This document shows positions 1 through 7,283 of a stretch of DNA of 29,945 nucleotides, piece by piece (within the stretch, counting starts at the first letter, position 1; every line of letters starts with the position of its first letter). Made by a program: the position numbers and the translations under genes. Under the pieces are notes generated by a model. That model had not been told where the DNA came from. It ran no database searches and worked only from the letters and a program-made list of their open reading frames with translations. Source of the stretch: Cognatazoarcus sp050303815 (GTDB lineage Bacteria; Pseudomonadota; Gammaproteobacteria; Burkholderiales; Rhodocyclaceae); the NCBI GenBank assembly GCA_050303815.1, contig JBNLCM010000123.1, positions 1 to 29,945 on the forward strand. Reading direction: 5' to 3'.

Positions 1-1
1 G

Positions 2-328
2 TCGCCTGCCATGGCGGCGCCGCCGCCGGGCCATCCCTCGCCCGACGCGGCGATGCAGCAGATGCGGCCCTATGTCCGTCCGCAGGACGTCCCCCTGAGC
101 CGAACGGGCCAGGTCATCCAGCACATGGATGCCAACGAATACACCTACATCGAGGTCCGGGAAGGTGGCGAATCGCTCTGGCTCGCTGCGCCCCGGATCT
201 CCGTCGCTGACGGCAGCACGATCCGCTTTCCGGACGGCGTCGTGATGCGGGACTTCTACAGCAAGCTCCTCAAGCGAACCTTTCCGGCCGTGATCTTCGT
301 TCGCGCCGTAACGCCAGCGGGCTTGTGA
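2..328 (+). CDS. NrfJ-like small exported protein, 5' partial
   Basis: The frame is open to the left edge of the window, so the true start and probably a signal peptide lie outside. The first in-frame ATG is at 11, followed by a Pro/Ala-rich stretch that reads like the segment after a signal peptide. The body has the pattern of small NrfJ-related proteins: TGQVIQHMDANEYTYIEV, then LWLAAP, then a G-S-T turn, then VVMRDFYSKLLKRTF ending in a hydrophobic strand. That pattern suggests a small beta-barrel (OB-like) fold. Members of this family are usually exported, and their role is poorly defined. No Cys or haem motif is visible. The family call rests on recalled motif resemblance only; the coding call is firmer than the name. 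Confidence 0.6.
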   Translation, partial: SPAMAAPPPGHPSPDAAMQQMRPYVRPQDVPLSRTGQVIQHMDANEYTYIEVREGGESLWLAAPRISVADGSTIRFPDGVVMRDFYSKLLKRTFPAVIFVRAVTPAGL

Positions 329-405
329 CGTCGCGAGCAGGGGTCGCGGCAATCCGTGGCTCGCGGCATAATATTGCAACGCACAATCCGTTTCGGAGCC
401 CTGCC

Positions 406-639
406 ATGACCCACATCCGGGCCGACGCCCGTCGCTGCTGTACCTGCCAGCGCTGGGATGGCCCCCGCCATGTCGGCCTCGAGGTCGACACGGTCCGCTT
501 CGAGCACGACGCAGTGCTCGGCCAGTGCGTCGACGGGCCATGGCATGGCTCGAAACGCAACCTGCGCAATGCCTGCGGCAGATGGCACCAGTGGCTGGCC
601 CTGCTGCCCGGCGTCCAACGGCCTGGAGAGCATGCCTGA
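406..639 (+). CDS. Small cysteine-containing hypothetical protein (77 aa)
   Basis: I chose the ATG at 406 because GGAG lies about 8 bases upstream (395-398). The product has Cys at 11, 12, 14, 41 and 57 in the arrangement CCTCQRWDGPR, GQCVDGPW and ACGRWHQW. A C-x2-C pair plus two later Cys, each next to Gly/Trp, would suit a small zinc or metal knuckle, but that is inference. There is no signal peptide or membrane segment. Its stop overlaps the start of the next gene by 8 bases, so the two are probably translated together. I recall similar small CxxC proteins in betaproteobacteria but cannot name a family or a function. Confidence 0.55.
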   Translation: MTHIRADARRCCTCQRWDGPRHVGLEVDTVRFEHDAVLGQCVDGPWHGSKRNLRNACGRWHQWLALLPGVQRPGEHA

Positions 640-1192
640 ACAGCGGCCGAGCGCGCCGCCGGACGTTCGCCTCGCGACGCTACGCCTCGGCGAGCAGGCC
701 CGCCATATCCGGCAGCAGCTCGAGCGGCAGAAGGCGCAACCCGGCGCCGCGTCGCGCACATGGCCGTGGATCCGGGCCAGCCTCAGCGCGGAACTGGACA
801 TTGCTTTCGTGCACACCCTGAATGCCCTTCAGGCCATGCACGAAACCGTCTTCGCGGGCGAGGGGGTCGCGCCGGTGGGCGCCATACGGGAGCGCGTGGG
901 GGCGATGAGGCATTGCATCGACCACACCCTGCAGCTCCACCGCGAGGTCGCCGCCGCCCTGTCCCCGGACAGCCCGTTGCGGACCCCTGTGCTGACGATC
1001 ATCGAGCAGCCCCTCGAGCAGATCGCAGGACTCTTCGATGCCATGCAACATGCGCTGAGCGCCCCCATCGAGGGCCCGGTCGGACACGATGCCGAGATCG
1101 AGGTCGAGCTCTCCCTCGCCCTGGACTTTTCCGCTCAGCTCGCCGCCGCGGAGGCGTCGGCATCCGGGGCAGCTGCCTCCCCGTCTGCGTGA
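632..1192 (+). CDS. Helical hypothetical protein (186 aa)
   Basis: The ATG at 632 sits inside the stop region of the preceding 77-aa gene, with GGAG at 625-628 as ribosome binding site, which argues for translational coupling. The product is mostly amphipathic helix with many Ala, Leu, Glu and Gln. It has a Trp pair (TWPWIRASL) near residue 45, a His/Met-rich middle (MRHCIDHTLQLHREV) and an Ala/Ser-rich tail. No signal peptide, membrane segment or known motif was recognised. The last 58 bases overlap the 3' end of the convergent rbgA gene, so one or both tails are likely disordered. Function unknown. Confidence 0.55.
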   Translation: MPEQRPSAPPDVRLATLRLGEQARHIRQQLERQKAQPGAASRTWPWIRASLSAELDIAFVHTLNALQAMHETVFAGEGVAPVGAIRERVGAMRHCIDHTLQLHREVAAALSPDSPLRTPVLTIIEQPLEQIAGLFDAMQHALSAPIEGPVGHDAEIEVELSLALDFSAQLAAAEASASGAAASPSA

Positions 1193-2052
1193 GCCTTTGC
1201 CGCCGCCAGCATCCGCTCGCGGCTGCCCGGCGATTCCAGCGAAATCCGTCCCAAGGCGCCGCTGCGGTAATCCGTGAGGAAGATTCGCGCCGCCTTCTCG
1301 AGATCGAGCAATCCGCCCTTCAGGCGGCACCCCCGCCGCTCCGCGATCGCCTCTACCAGCGCCACGCCGTCCGCCACGCCGTCGAGCCGGTAGCGTGCCA
1401 GCACCGCCGCGGGATAGCGCGCCAGCAGGATATCGCCCAACACGGCAGCGACCTCCTCGTCGATCACTGCATTGCGCCCGATCGCATGACTGGCCGCGAG
1501 CATGAACCCATCCGAATCGTGCTCGATCTTCGGCCACATCAGGCCCGGCGTGTCGGTCAGGCGCCGGTGCCCGCCCAGCTCGAGCGTCTGCTGCTGCTTG
1601 GTCACAGCCGGCTCGTCACCGACCTTCGCGACCTTGCGCTTCAGCAAGGCGTTCATCAATGTCGACTTGCCGACGTTGGGGATGCCCATGATCATCATGC
1701 GCAGGGGTTTGGTGCCATCATTCCGGTGGGGGGCCAGGGCCTGGCACAGGTCCGGCACCCGTCGAGCCTCGGCAGCGTCCCGGCAGGACAAGGCTCTGGC
1801 GCTCACGCCCGGCTGACGACTGAAATGGGCGATCCACTCGGCCGTGGCGTCGGGATCCGCGAGGTCGGTCTTGTTCAGTATCTTCAGGCACGGACGGCTC
1901 CGGGCCCGACACAACTCGGCGATCATGGGGTTGCTGCTCGCGGCGGGCAGCCGCGCATCGACCACCTCGATCACCACGTCCACGCGGGCCAGCGCCTCCG
2001 CCGCCTGACGGCGAGCGGAGTTCATGTGCCCGGGAAACCACTGTATCGGCAT
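1135..2052 (-). CDS. rbgA: Ribosome biogenesis GTPase RbgA/YlqF
   Basis: A 305-residue member of the circularly permuted YlqF/RbgA GTPases, which act late in assembly of the 50S ribosomal subunit in the cytoplasm. The permuted motif order is visible: G4 NKTD at 60-63, then G1 GIPNVGKST at 123-131, a G2 Thr near 151, and G3 DTPG at 167-170. The N-terminus IQWFPGHMNSARR is the family signature. The C-terminal helical domain holds YRSGALGRISLE, followed by an Ala/Asp-rich tail of about 25 residues that is longer than usual and overlaps the convergent gene ending at 1192. It diverges from the EF-hand gene at 2130. The family call is firm; the symbol follows the Bacillus homologue. Confidence 0.93.
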   Translation of the reverse strand: MPIQWFPGHMNSARRQAAEALARVDVVIEVVDARLPAASSNPMIAELCRARSRPCLKILNKTDLADPDATAEWIAHFSRQPGVSARALSCRDAAEARRVPDLCQALAPHRNDGTKPLRMMIMGIPNVGKSTLMNALLKRKVAKVGDEPAVTKQQQTLELGGHRRLTDTPGLMWPKIEHDSDGFMLAASHAIGRNAVIDEEVAAVLGDILLARYPAAVLARYRLDGVADGVALVEAIAERRGCRLKGGLLDLEKAARIFLTDYRSGALGRISLESPGSRERMLAAAKAHADGEAAAPDADASAAAS

Positions 2053-2129
2053 GACTGTCTCAAGATTGGCTTGCTCGTCGCCGATTATCTCATCCTGCGT
2101 CCCCTCGACCCCTCCTGACGGAAAGCGCC

Positions 2130-2423
2130 ATGCGAATCCCCCTCTGCCTTGCCCTCGCCCTGCCCGCCCTGGTCTCTGCCCAGACCATCGTTCCCGAACT
2201 CGATCAGGCCGGACGGCCGGGCGAGATCGCGCGCATGGTGTATGAGAAGGCGTCGCGCCAGTTCGCCAGCGCGGACCAGAACGCGGACGGACGTCTGAGC
2301 GCCGAGGAGGTCGCCGCGGTGTCCCCCTTCAAGGCCGAGTCCTTCGCCCGCTTCGACAAGAATTCGGACGGTTTTCTCGACTGGCAGGAGTTCGTGGGGC
2401 ACGATCGATGGGCGCCCCCCTGA
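2130..2423 (+). CDS. Periplasmic EF-hand calcium-binding protein
   Basis: A 97-residue protein with a signal peptide (Arg2, hydrophobic core 4-15, cleavage expected after VSA at residue 17). Two canonical EF-hand loops are visible. The first begins at Asp49 (DQNADGRLSAEE) and the second at Asp76 (DKNSDGFLDWQE). Both keep the acidic residues at loop positions 1, 3, 5 and 12 and the Gly at 6, so both should bind calcium. Small exported EF-hand proteins are common in proteobacteria and mostly uncharacterised. GGAAAG lies just before the ATG. It diverges from rbgA with only 77 bases between the starts. Confidence 0.85.
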   Translation: MRIPLCLALALPALVSAQTIVPELDQAGRPGEIARMVYEKASRQFASADQNADGRLSAEEVAAVSPFKAESFARFDKNSDGFLDWQEFVGHDRWAPP

Positions 2424-2641
2424 GGCCCCCTTCGGAGCGATCCCGAAATTTTTCGCGAATTTGATACGCGAACAGCAAAAAAGCGTGTATCGTTGCGTAG
2501 CGGTCGTATCAAGCAGTCTGTCTGTGGTGTTCTCGGTGAAGCCGGCTCCGGTTTCCGTCTGATTTCCCCGCCTTACGTATCTTGATCGTTGCTGCCGAAC
2601 GGGCGTGGCCCGTCTTGTTATTTTTTTAAGGAATGCAACAC
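2424..2641. promoter_or_regulatory. Promoter and long 5' leader of the cold-shock gene
   Basis: This 218-base gap is more AT-rich than its surroundings. A possible minus-35 TTGATA is at 2461-2466, with a weak minus-10 around 2485-2491 (GTGTAT/TGTATC, spacing 18-19). If that is right, the transcript has a leader of roughly 140 bases, as is typical for cold-induced csp mRNAs, which carry a temperature-responsive structure. A run of T at 2618-2627 comes just before a strong AAGGAA ribosome site (2628-2633), which is 8 bases from the ATG at 2642. The promoter is weak by eye and the thermosensor role is inferred. Confidence 0.4.
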
Positions 2642-2851
2642 ATGAGTACTCAAACCGGCATCGTTAAGTGGTTCAACGATTCCAAGGGTTTCGGCTTCAT
2701 CACTCCGGATCAGGGCGGTGAGGACGTTTTCGCGCACTTCCGCGAAATCCAGAGCAGCGGTTTCAAGACCCTGGCCGAGAACCAGCGCGTCGAATTCGAA
2801 GTGCGCCAGGGCCCGAAGGGTCTGCAGGCGGCGAACATCCGCCCGCTGTAA
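2642..2851 (+). CDS. Cold-shock protein, CspA family
   Basis: A 69-residue single cold-shock domain. It binds single-stranded RNA/DNA and acts as an RNA chaperone. Both RNA-binding motifs are present: KWFNDSKGFGFI (RNP1, about residues 9-20) and DVFAHF (RNP2, about 31-36). The usual C-terminal GPKGLQAANI follows. I chose ATG 2642 over the in-frame ATG at 2633 because AAGGAA at 2628-2633 is correctly spaced for 2642 and overlaps 2633, and because MSTQTGIVKWF is the usual family start. It is monocistronic, with a long leader upstream and a Rho-independent terminator directly downstream. Which csp paralogue it is cannot be told from one copy. Confidence 0.95.
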   Translation: MSTQTGIVKWFNDSKGFGFITPDQGGEDVFAHFREIQSSGFKTLAENQRVEFEVRQGPKGLQAANIRPL

Positions 2852-2872
2852 TTCGTACAGAATTCCAGAAGG

Positions 2873-2896
2873 AACGCGGCTACGGCCGCGTTTTTT
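2873..2896 (+). terminator. Rho-independent terminator after the cold-shock gene
   Basis: A perfect 8-bp GC-rich stem (AACGCGGC with GCCGCGTT, four-base loop TACG) runs straight into six T residues. It begins 22 bases after the csp stop codon. Confidence 0.9.
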
Positions 2897-2970
2897 CGTT
2901 CACGCTCGCGGTGGCGCAGCGGGCGACCCGCGGCTAGAATCGGCACCGATCGTTTCGTCCGGACGCCCTC

Positions 2971-3240
2971 ATGTGCCCTGTTCGCGAGGTACGGATCCCG
3001 AAGTATCCCGAGTGCTGGGACAGTTGCGGCTCCTGCGCGAGCGGCGACATCACCATCCAGAGCGTTCTCGTCTCGCCAGGTGAAGCGGTGTCGCGCGACG
3101 ACACCCTGGTGGTCCTCGAGACCGGCAAGGTGGCGCTCGACATCCCCTGCCCCTGTGATGGCATCGTCACCGAGGTCCTCGTCGAGGAGAACGATCCGGT
3201 CGACGAAGGCGAGGTGATCGTCCGGGTGGACACCGGCTAA
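2971..3240 (+). CDS. Stand-alone lipoyl/biotinyl-domain protein
   Basis: The 89-residue product is essentially one biotinyl/lipoyl domain (about residues 25-88). The hairpin lysine is K53 in LETGKVALDIP, which matches the E2 lipoyl type (ET-D/G-K-A/V) and not the biotin MKM motif. A lipoylated swinging arm is therefore more likely than a biotin carrier. The N-terminus is unusual: Cys at 2, 15, 19 and 22 in CWDSCGSC, and Cys60/Cys62 in the loop after the lysine. No E2 catalytic domain or dehydrogenase gene is nearby, so its partner enzyme is unknown. No strong ribosome site precedes the ATG, so the start could be slightly off. Confidence 0.8.
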   Translation: MCPVREVRIPKYPECWDSCGSCASGDITIQSVLVSPGEAVSRDDTLVVLETGKVALDIPCPCDGIVTEVLVEENDPVDEGEVIVRVDTG

Positions 3241-3248
3241 GGCGCCTG

Positions 3249-3809
3249 TCAGAGACTCTCCTGGGCCTGCGCGCCACCGGGCGGCCGAGCAACGATCTCG
3301 ACCGTTCCGCCCTCGCCCGACAGCCACAGCACGCCATCCTGGATGGTCGCCTGCAACTGCATGCTGCGCTCGACCAGGCCCGGCAACCCCTCACACGCCG
3401 CCTGGGGCAATTCGAGGACCTGCAGCTTGTCGAGACGCGACAGAGCGCTGCGGTTGTTCTCCCACCACACCCCGACAGCCCGCCCGCCATACGCGAGCAG
3501 CACCACCCGCTCGGCACGGGAACACGCCTTGCGCAAAATCCGCTCGTCGGGCAGCCCCACCTCAATCCACAACCTGACGGTGCCATCGTAGTCACGCAGC
3601 CACAGCGCCGGTTCGTCCTCCGTGGATAATCCGCGACCGAACTCCAGACGCTCGTCGGCAAAGAGGGCAAAGGCCACGACGCGCACCATCATCCGCTCGT
3701 CGGTCTCGGACGGATGGCGGGCGATCGTCAGACCATGCTCCGCGTAATAGTGCCGATCCATGTCCGAGACATTCAGGCTGGCCTTGTAGATCGTCGCTTT
3801 CAGGGCCAT
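3249..3809 (-). CDS. yaeQ: YaeQ family protein
   Basis: A 186-residue protein starting MALKATIYKASLNVSDMDRH, which is close to the classical YaeQ N-terminus and fixes the start at 3809 although the frame extends 24 bases further. Other family blocks visible are HPSETDERMMVRV, DEPALWLRDYDG and IEVGLPDERILRKA. The fold of the family resembles a PD-(D/E)xK nuclease, and the acidic and Lys residues here are compatible, but a biochemical function is not established. The ATG is one base after the stop of the upstream MazG-like gene, so they form a two-gene operon. Confidence 0.9.
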   Translation of the reverse strand: MALKATIYKASLNVSDMDRHYYAEHGLTIARHPSETDERMMVRVVAFALFADERLEFGRGLSTEDEPALWLRDYDGTVRLWIEVGLPDERILRKACSRAERVVLLAYGGRAVGVWWENNRSALSRLDKLQVLELPQAACEGLPGLVERSMQLQATIQDGVLWLSGEGGTVEIVARPPGGAQAQESL

Positions 3810-3810
3810 C

Positions 3811-4197
3811 TCAGCGCCCTCCCTTCCGCGCATCGGTCTTCAGGCGAGTGTATTTTTCGCGTGAGCCGCGCGCCAGCGCAACGGGATAGCGTTCTGCATT
3901 GCGTTCGAGCTTGTCAGCGACCGCCTGGGCGAGGTCGATGCCGGCGCGGTCGGCAATGAGCAACAGATAGGTCAGCACGTCGGCGCACTCCTCGGCCAGC
4001 GCCCTGCGCGATTCGGGATCATCGGCCAGCGCGTCCACCTCGTGGTCATCCAGCCACTGGGTGTGCTCGAGCAGCTCTGCCGCCTCCAGATTGAGAGACA
4101 CCATCAGCTTTCGCAGAGAATGGAACTGGGCCCAGTCACGGGCGTCCCGGAATTCGATTACGGCTCGGGTCAGATCGGAAAGTCGGTCGCTGGCCAT
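3811..4197 (-). CDS. MazG-like nucleotide pyrophosphohydrolase
   Basis: A 128-residue all-helical protein of the MazG/dCTPase (RS21-C6-like) group, which hydrolyses non-canonical or excess nucleoside triphosphates to monophosphates and pyrophosphate. The magnesium-binding motif is visible as EAAELLEH (ExxE, near residues 38-45) and EECADVLTYLL (ExxxD, near 89-95). These are preceded by the family helix FRDARDWAQFHSLRKL and followed by DKLERNAERYPV. It is the first gene of an operon with yaeQ and diverges from pepD across 93 bases. The family is clear; the exact nucleotide is not. Confidence 0.85.
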   Translation of the reverse strand: MASDRLSDLTRAVIEFRDARDWAQFHSLRKLMVSLNLEAAELLEHTQWLDDHEVDALADDPESRRALAEECADVLTYLLLIADRAGIDLAQAVADKLERNAERYPVALARGSREKYTRLKTDARKGGR

Positions 4198-4290
4198 GGC
4201 AAGATGCGGGGCAGGAAGAGGCCCGGACTATACCGCTTCGCAGGACTCGCGAAACCATCATCCGGCAATTCGCCGCTATCGGAACCCGAC

Positions 4291-5745
4291 ATGCACCCGT
4301 TCGACCACGCCCCGTCCTCTGTCTGGCGGCATTTCGAGCGCATCTGCGCAATACCCCGCCCCTCCCGACACGAGGGGCAGCTCCGCGGCGCGATCCGCGA
4401 CTGGGCGCGATCCCGCGCGCTGTCCGTCGAGACGGACTCGACCGGCAACCTGATCCTGCGCAAGCCGGCATCCCCGGGGCGGGAGCACCTGCCCGGTGTG
4501 ATCCTGCAGGGGCACCTCGACATGGTCTGCGAGAAGAACACCGGCACCCGGCACGATTTTCTGACTGACCCGATCCGGCCCGTGCTGCGGGACGGCTGGC
4601 TGATAGCCGAGGACACGACGCTCGGTGCCGACAATGGCATCGGCGTGGCCCTGGCACTGGCGGCACTGGAGGACCTGAGCCTCGCACATCCCCCGCTGGA
4701 GGTCCTGCTCACCATCGACGAAGAGACGGGCATGACCGGGGCCAACGGCCTCGAGCCCGGCCGGCTGCAAGGGCGTTACCTGATCAACCTCGATACCGAG
4801 GACTGGGGCGAGGTCTACCTGGGTTGCGCAGGCGGGGTGGATGTCGTCGTCGATCACGACTTCGAAGCCGTCGAACCGCCGACGGGCTACCTTGCGTGCC
4901 GACTGACCGTCGGCGGCCTTCAGGGTGGTCACTCGGGCGTCGACATCCACCTGGAGCGTGGCTCTGCAATCACCCTGCTGTTGCGCGCGCTCGCCGCGCT
5001 CGGTCCTCATGGTTTCATCCTGTCGTCCATCGACGGTGGCACGGCGCGAAACGCCATCGCGCGGGAAGCCATGGCGCTCGGCTACCTGCCCGACGGCGCC
5101 ATGGCCACGGCGAGCGCCACCATCGATTCACTGGCATCCGCGTTCCGCTCGGAGTTGGCCGGCACGGGTGACATGCCGGCCATGGCCTTGCGCGCCGAGG
5201 TGCATCCTCCGGGGCCAGTGCTGGGGGCACGCGACCAGGAACGACTGCTGGCGGCCCTGCGTGCGGCACCGCAGGGCGTGCAACGCATGAGCCAGGTCGT
5301 TGAAGGGGTCGTCGAGAGTTCGGACAACCTCGGCGTCCTCCGCCTTCACGACGGGCACCTCGACGCGGTGTTCCTGGTGCGTTCGCTACAGGACTCCACC
5401 GGTAGCGCGCTCGCAGAGTCCCTCTGCGGGCTGTTCGCGCTCATTGGGGCGAGGGCGACCCTGTCCGGGGCCTACCCGGGCTGGTCGCCCGAACCTGGAT
5501 CGACACTGCTCTCGTGTTTCCACCAGGTGTTCACGCGCCGCTTCGGCCACTCCGCGCAAGAGAAGGTGATTCACGCCGGTCTCGAATGCGGCATCATCCG
5601 GGCCAAGTACCCGACGATGGAGATGATCTCCTTCGGCCCCACGATCCGCGGCGCGCATGCGCCCGGCGAGCGCCTTGAGGTGGCAACGGTCGAGCCGGCC
5701 TGGCTGCTGCTGACCGATCTGCTGCAGGAATTGCCCGGAAGCTGA
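4291..5745 (+). CDS. pepD: Aminoacyl-histidine dipeptidase PepD (M20C)
   Basis: A 484-residue cytosolic zinc dipeptidase that cleaves Xaa-His and other dipeptides; the length matches E. coli PepD (about 485). Start 4291 gives MHPFDHAPSSVWRHFERICAIPRPS, the family N-terminus, although the frame is open further upstream. Metal and catalytic residues are visible: H75 and D77 in GHLDMV, D114 in LGADNGIG, E144/E145 in IDEETG, D168 in LINLDTED, and the late HAGLECGII and GPTIRGAHAPGE blocks with the last zinc-binding His. The central dimerisation domain starts around residue 205 (LQGGHSGVDIH). The next gene starts 47 bases downstream. Confidence 0.95.
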   Translation: MHPFDHAPSSVWRHFERICAIPRPSRHEGQLRGAIRDWARSRALSVETDSTGNLILRKPASPGREHLPGVILQGHLDMVCEKNTGTRHDFLTDPIRPVLRDGWLIAEDTTLGADNGIGVALALAALEDLSLAHPPLEVLLTIDEETGMTGANGLEPGRLQGRYLINLDTEDWGEVYLGCAGGVDVVVDHDFEAVEPPTGYLACRLTVGGLQGGHSGVDIHLERGSAITLLLRALAALGPHGFILSSIDGGTARNAIAREAMALGYLPDGAMATASATIDSLASAFRSELAGTGDMPAMALRAEVHPPGPVLGARDQERLLAALRAAPQGVQRMSQVVEGVVESSDNLGVLRLHDGHLDAVFLVRSLQDSTGSALAESLCGLFALIGARATLSGAYPGWSPEPGSTLLSCFHQVFTRRFGHSAQEKVIHAGLECGIIRAKYPTMEMISFGPTIRGAHAPGERLEVATVEPAWLLLTDLLQELPGS

Positions 5746-5792
5746 TTACAAGCGACTAAAATGGCCTCAACTCGAACCGACAGGCAGTCAAC

Positions 5793-6308
5793 ATGGCACG
5801 CAAGCTCGTTCTCACCGTCATCGGCGATGACCGTCCGGGACTCGTCGGCAGTCTGGCCTCGATCATCAGCGCCCGCGAGGGCAACTGGCTCGAGTCTTCG
5901 ATGACCCACCTCGCCGGCAAGTTTGCCGGCGTGCTGTGTGTCGAGATTGCGGATTCCGAGGTCGAGGGCCTGATCGCAACCCTGTCCGCCCTGCCGGAAC
6001 TGCGCGTGGTGGCAGAAGCGTCGGACGCCGCCGACGAACCCAGCGGGTCGCGCCGGTTTGGCCTCTCGCTGGTGGGTCATGACCGGATCGGCATCGTCAG
6101 CGAACTGTCGGCGGTTCTCGCGCGCCACTCTGTCAATGTCGAGAAGCTCGCCACCCACACAGCCAGCGCGCCCATGTCATCGGAGACGCTGTTCCACGCA
6201 GAGGCCGAGTTGCTTGTCGGCCCGGGATTCGAAAGTGCCCAGCTGCAACAGGACCTGGAGCGGATCTCCACCGATCTGATGGTGGATATCACCCTGGCCG
6301 ACTCCTGA
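5793..6308 (+). CDS. Two-ACT-domain regulator, GcvR-like
   Basis: The 171-residue product has two tandem ACT domains: residues about 4-75 (VLTVIGDDRPGLVGSLASII) and about 90-165 (FGLSLVGHDRIGIVSELSAVL). This is the layout of GcvR, the accessory repressor of the glycine cleavage operon that works through protein contact with GcvA and senses glycine. There is no DNA-binding domain. No gcvTHP or gcvA lies in the window, so the target is inferred only from the family; many betaproteobacterial copies are annotated simply as ACT-domain proteins. It follows pepD by 47 bases and may share its transcript. Confidence 0.8.
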   Translation: MARKLVLTVIGDDRPGLVGSLASIISAREGNWLESSMTHLAGKFAGVLCVEIADSEVEGLIATLSALPELRVVAEASDAADEPSGSRRFGLSLVGHDRIGIVSELSAVLARHSVNVEKLATHTASAPMSSETLFHAEAELLVGPGFESAQLQQDLERISTDLMVDITLADS

Positions 6309-6311
6309 GCC

Positions 6312-6329
6312 GGACGCGAAGCGGCGTCC
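6312..6329. terminator. Weak hairpin between convergent genes
   Basis: A 6-bp stem (GGACGC with GCGTCC, loop GAAGCG) lies just after the ACT-domain gene and 26 bases before the end of the convergent crotonase gene. There is no T-tract; its position is the main argument. Confidence 0.3.
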
Positions 6330-6354
6330 CGGGGGCTGCCCGGGCGCGCCGACG

Positions 6355-7155
6355 CTAACGTTCCCGCGCCGCCAGGAACTCGGCCACGGCCCGATCATGA
6401 TCTTCCGTGTGATGGGTCAGGGCCTGATAGGCGGCCGACATTTCGAGGATGGTCTCCAGGCCCTGATGCTGCGCCTCGCGCATCAGGCGCTTCGTCATGC
6501 GCAGCGCGCCGCCCGGGTTGGCGGCGATGCGGGCGGCCAGGTGGTGCGCTTCCTCCAGCAGGCGCTCCGACTTGGTCACGTGATTGACGAGGCCGATCTC
6601 GCGCGCCATGCGCGCATCGATCATGTCGCCCGTGAACGACAGCTCGGCGGCCCGCGAATAGCCCAGCAGGCGCTGCAGAAACCAGGCGCCACCGTCCCCG
6701 GGAATCAGGCCGAGCTTGACGAAGCTCTCGGCGAAACGGGCATCTTCCGATGCGATGCGGATGTCCGCCATGCAGGCCAGGTCACATCCGGCGCCGATGG
6801 CCGGCCCGTTCACCGCCGCGATGGTCGGCACGTCGAGGCGCCAAAAGGCCATCGGAATGCGCTGGATGCCGCGGCGGTAGTTTTCCCGGATCTGCGCTGG
6901 CGAGCCGGCAGCAAGGCCCTTCTTGTCCCGGAAGTCCTTGACGTTGCCCCCGGCGCAGAAGGCGGACCCCGCCCCGGTCAGGATGACCACCTTGACCGAA
7001 TCATCCCGCTGCACGCGACGGCACGCGTCCGCCAGCGCATCCCATTGGTCGGGCTCGGTCAGCGCGTTGCGCTGATCGGGGCGATTGAGGGTCAGGGTGA
7101 CAATGGCATCCTGCTGCTCGTAAAGCACGAAATCCGACACTTCAGTCTCCTTCAT
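6355..7155 (-). CDS. Enoyl-CoA hydratase/isomerase (crotonase) family protein
   Basis: A 266-residue crotonase-fold enzyme acting on an acyl-CoA. The CoA and oxyanion-hole elements are present: FCAGGNVKDF (66-75) and NGPAIGAGCDLA (116-127). The two glutamates of classical hydratases are not: by motif alignment the first is Asp125 and the second is Phe145 in ESFVKLGLIPGDGG, where Asp154 is a possible substitute acid. The reaction may therefore be an isomerisation or another crotonase chemistry instead of water addition. AAGGA precedes the ATG. It is a single gene, convergent with the ACT-domain gene and divergent from ppk2. Family firm, substrate unknown. Confidence 0.88.
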   Translation of the reverse strand: MKETEVSDFVLYEQQDAIVTLTLNRPDQRNALTEPDQWDALADACRRVQRDDSVKVVILTGAGSAFCAGGNVKDFRDKKGLAAGSPAQIRENYRRGIQRIPMAFWRLDVPTIAAVNGPAIGAGCDLACMADIRIASEDARFAESFVKLGLIPGDGGAWFLQRLLGYSRAAELSFTGDMIDARMAREIGLVNHVTKSERLLEEAHHLAARIAANPGGALRMTKRLMREAQHQGLETILEMSAAYQALTHHTEDHDRAVAEFLAARER

Positions 7156-7283
7156 TGTTTATCCTTGATAGCTATCACATTCAGCGCGCGCTGTCCTGAA
7201 TTTACGCGCGCGCCTGCCGTAGTTCACCTGTCGCGGCAGCCGCCCCGGCCACCGAAGCCGACCCACCAGAATGAGGGAGATCC

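Noticed and set aside
2971..3240. Biotin carboxyl carrier protein
   Set aside because: The hairpin reads ETGKVA, not the biotinyl AMKM/VMKM type, so lipoylation is more likely.
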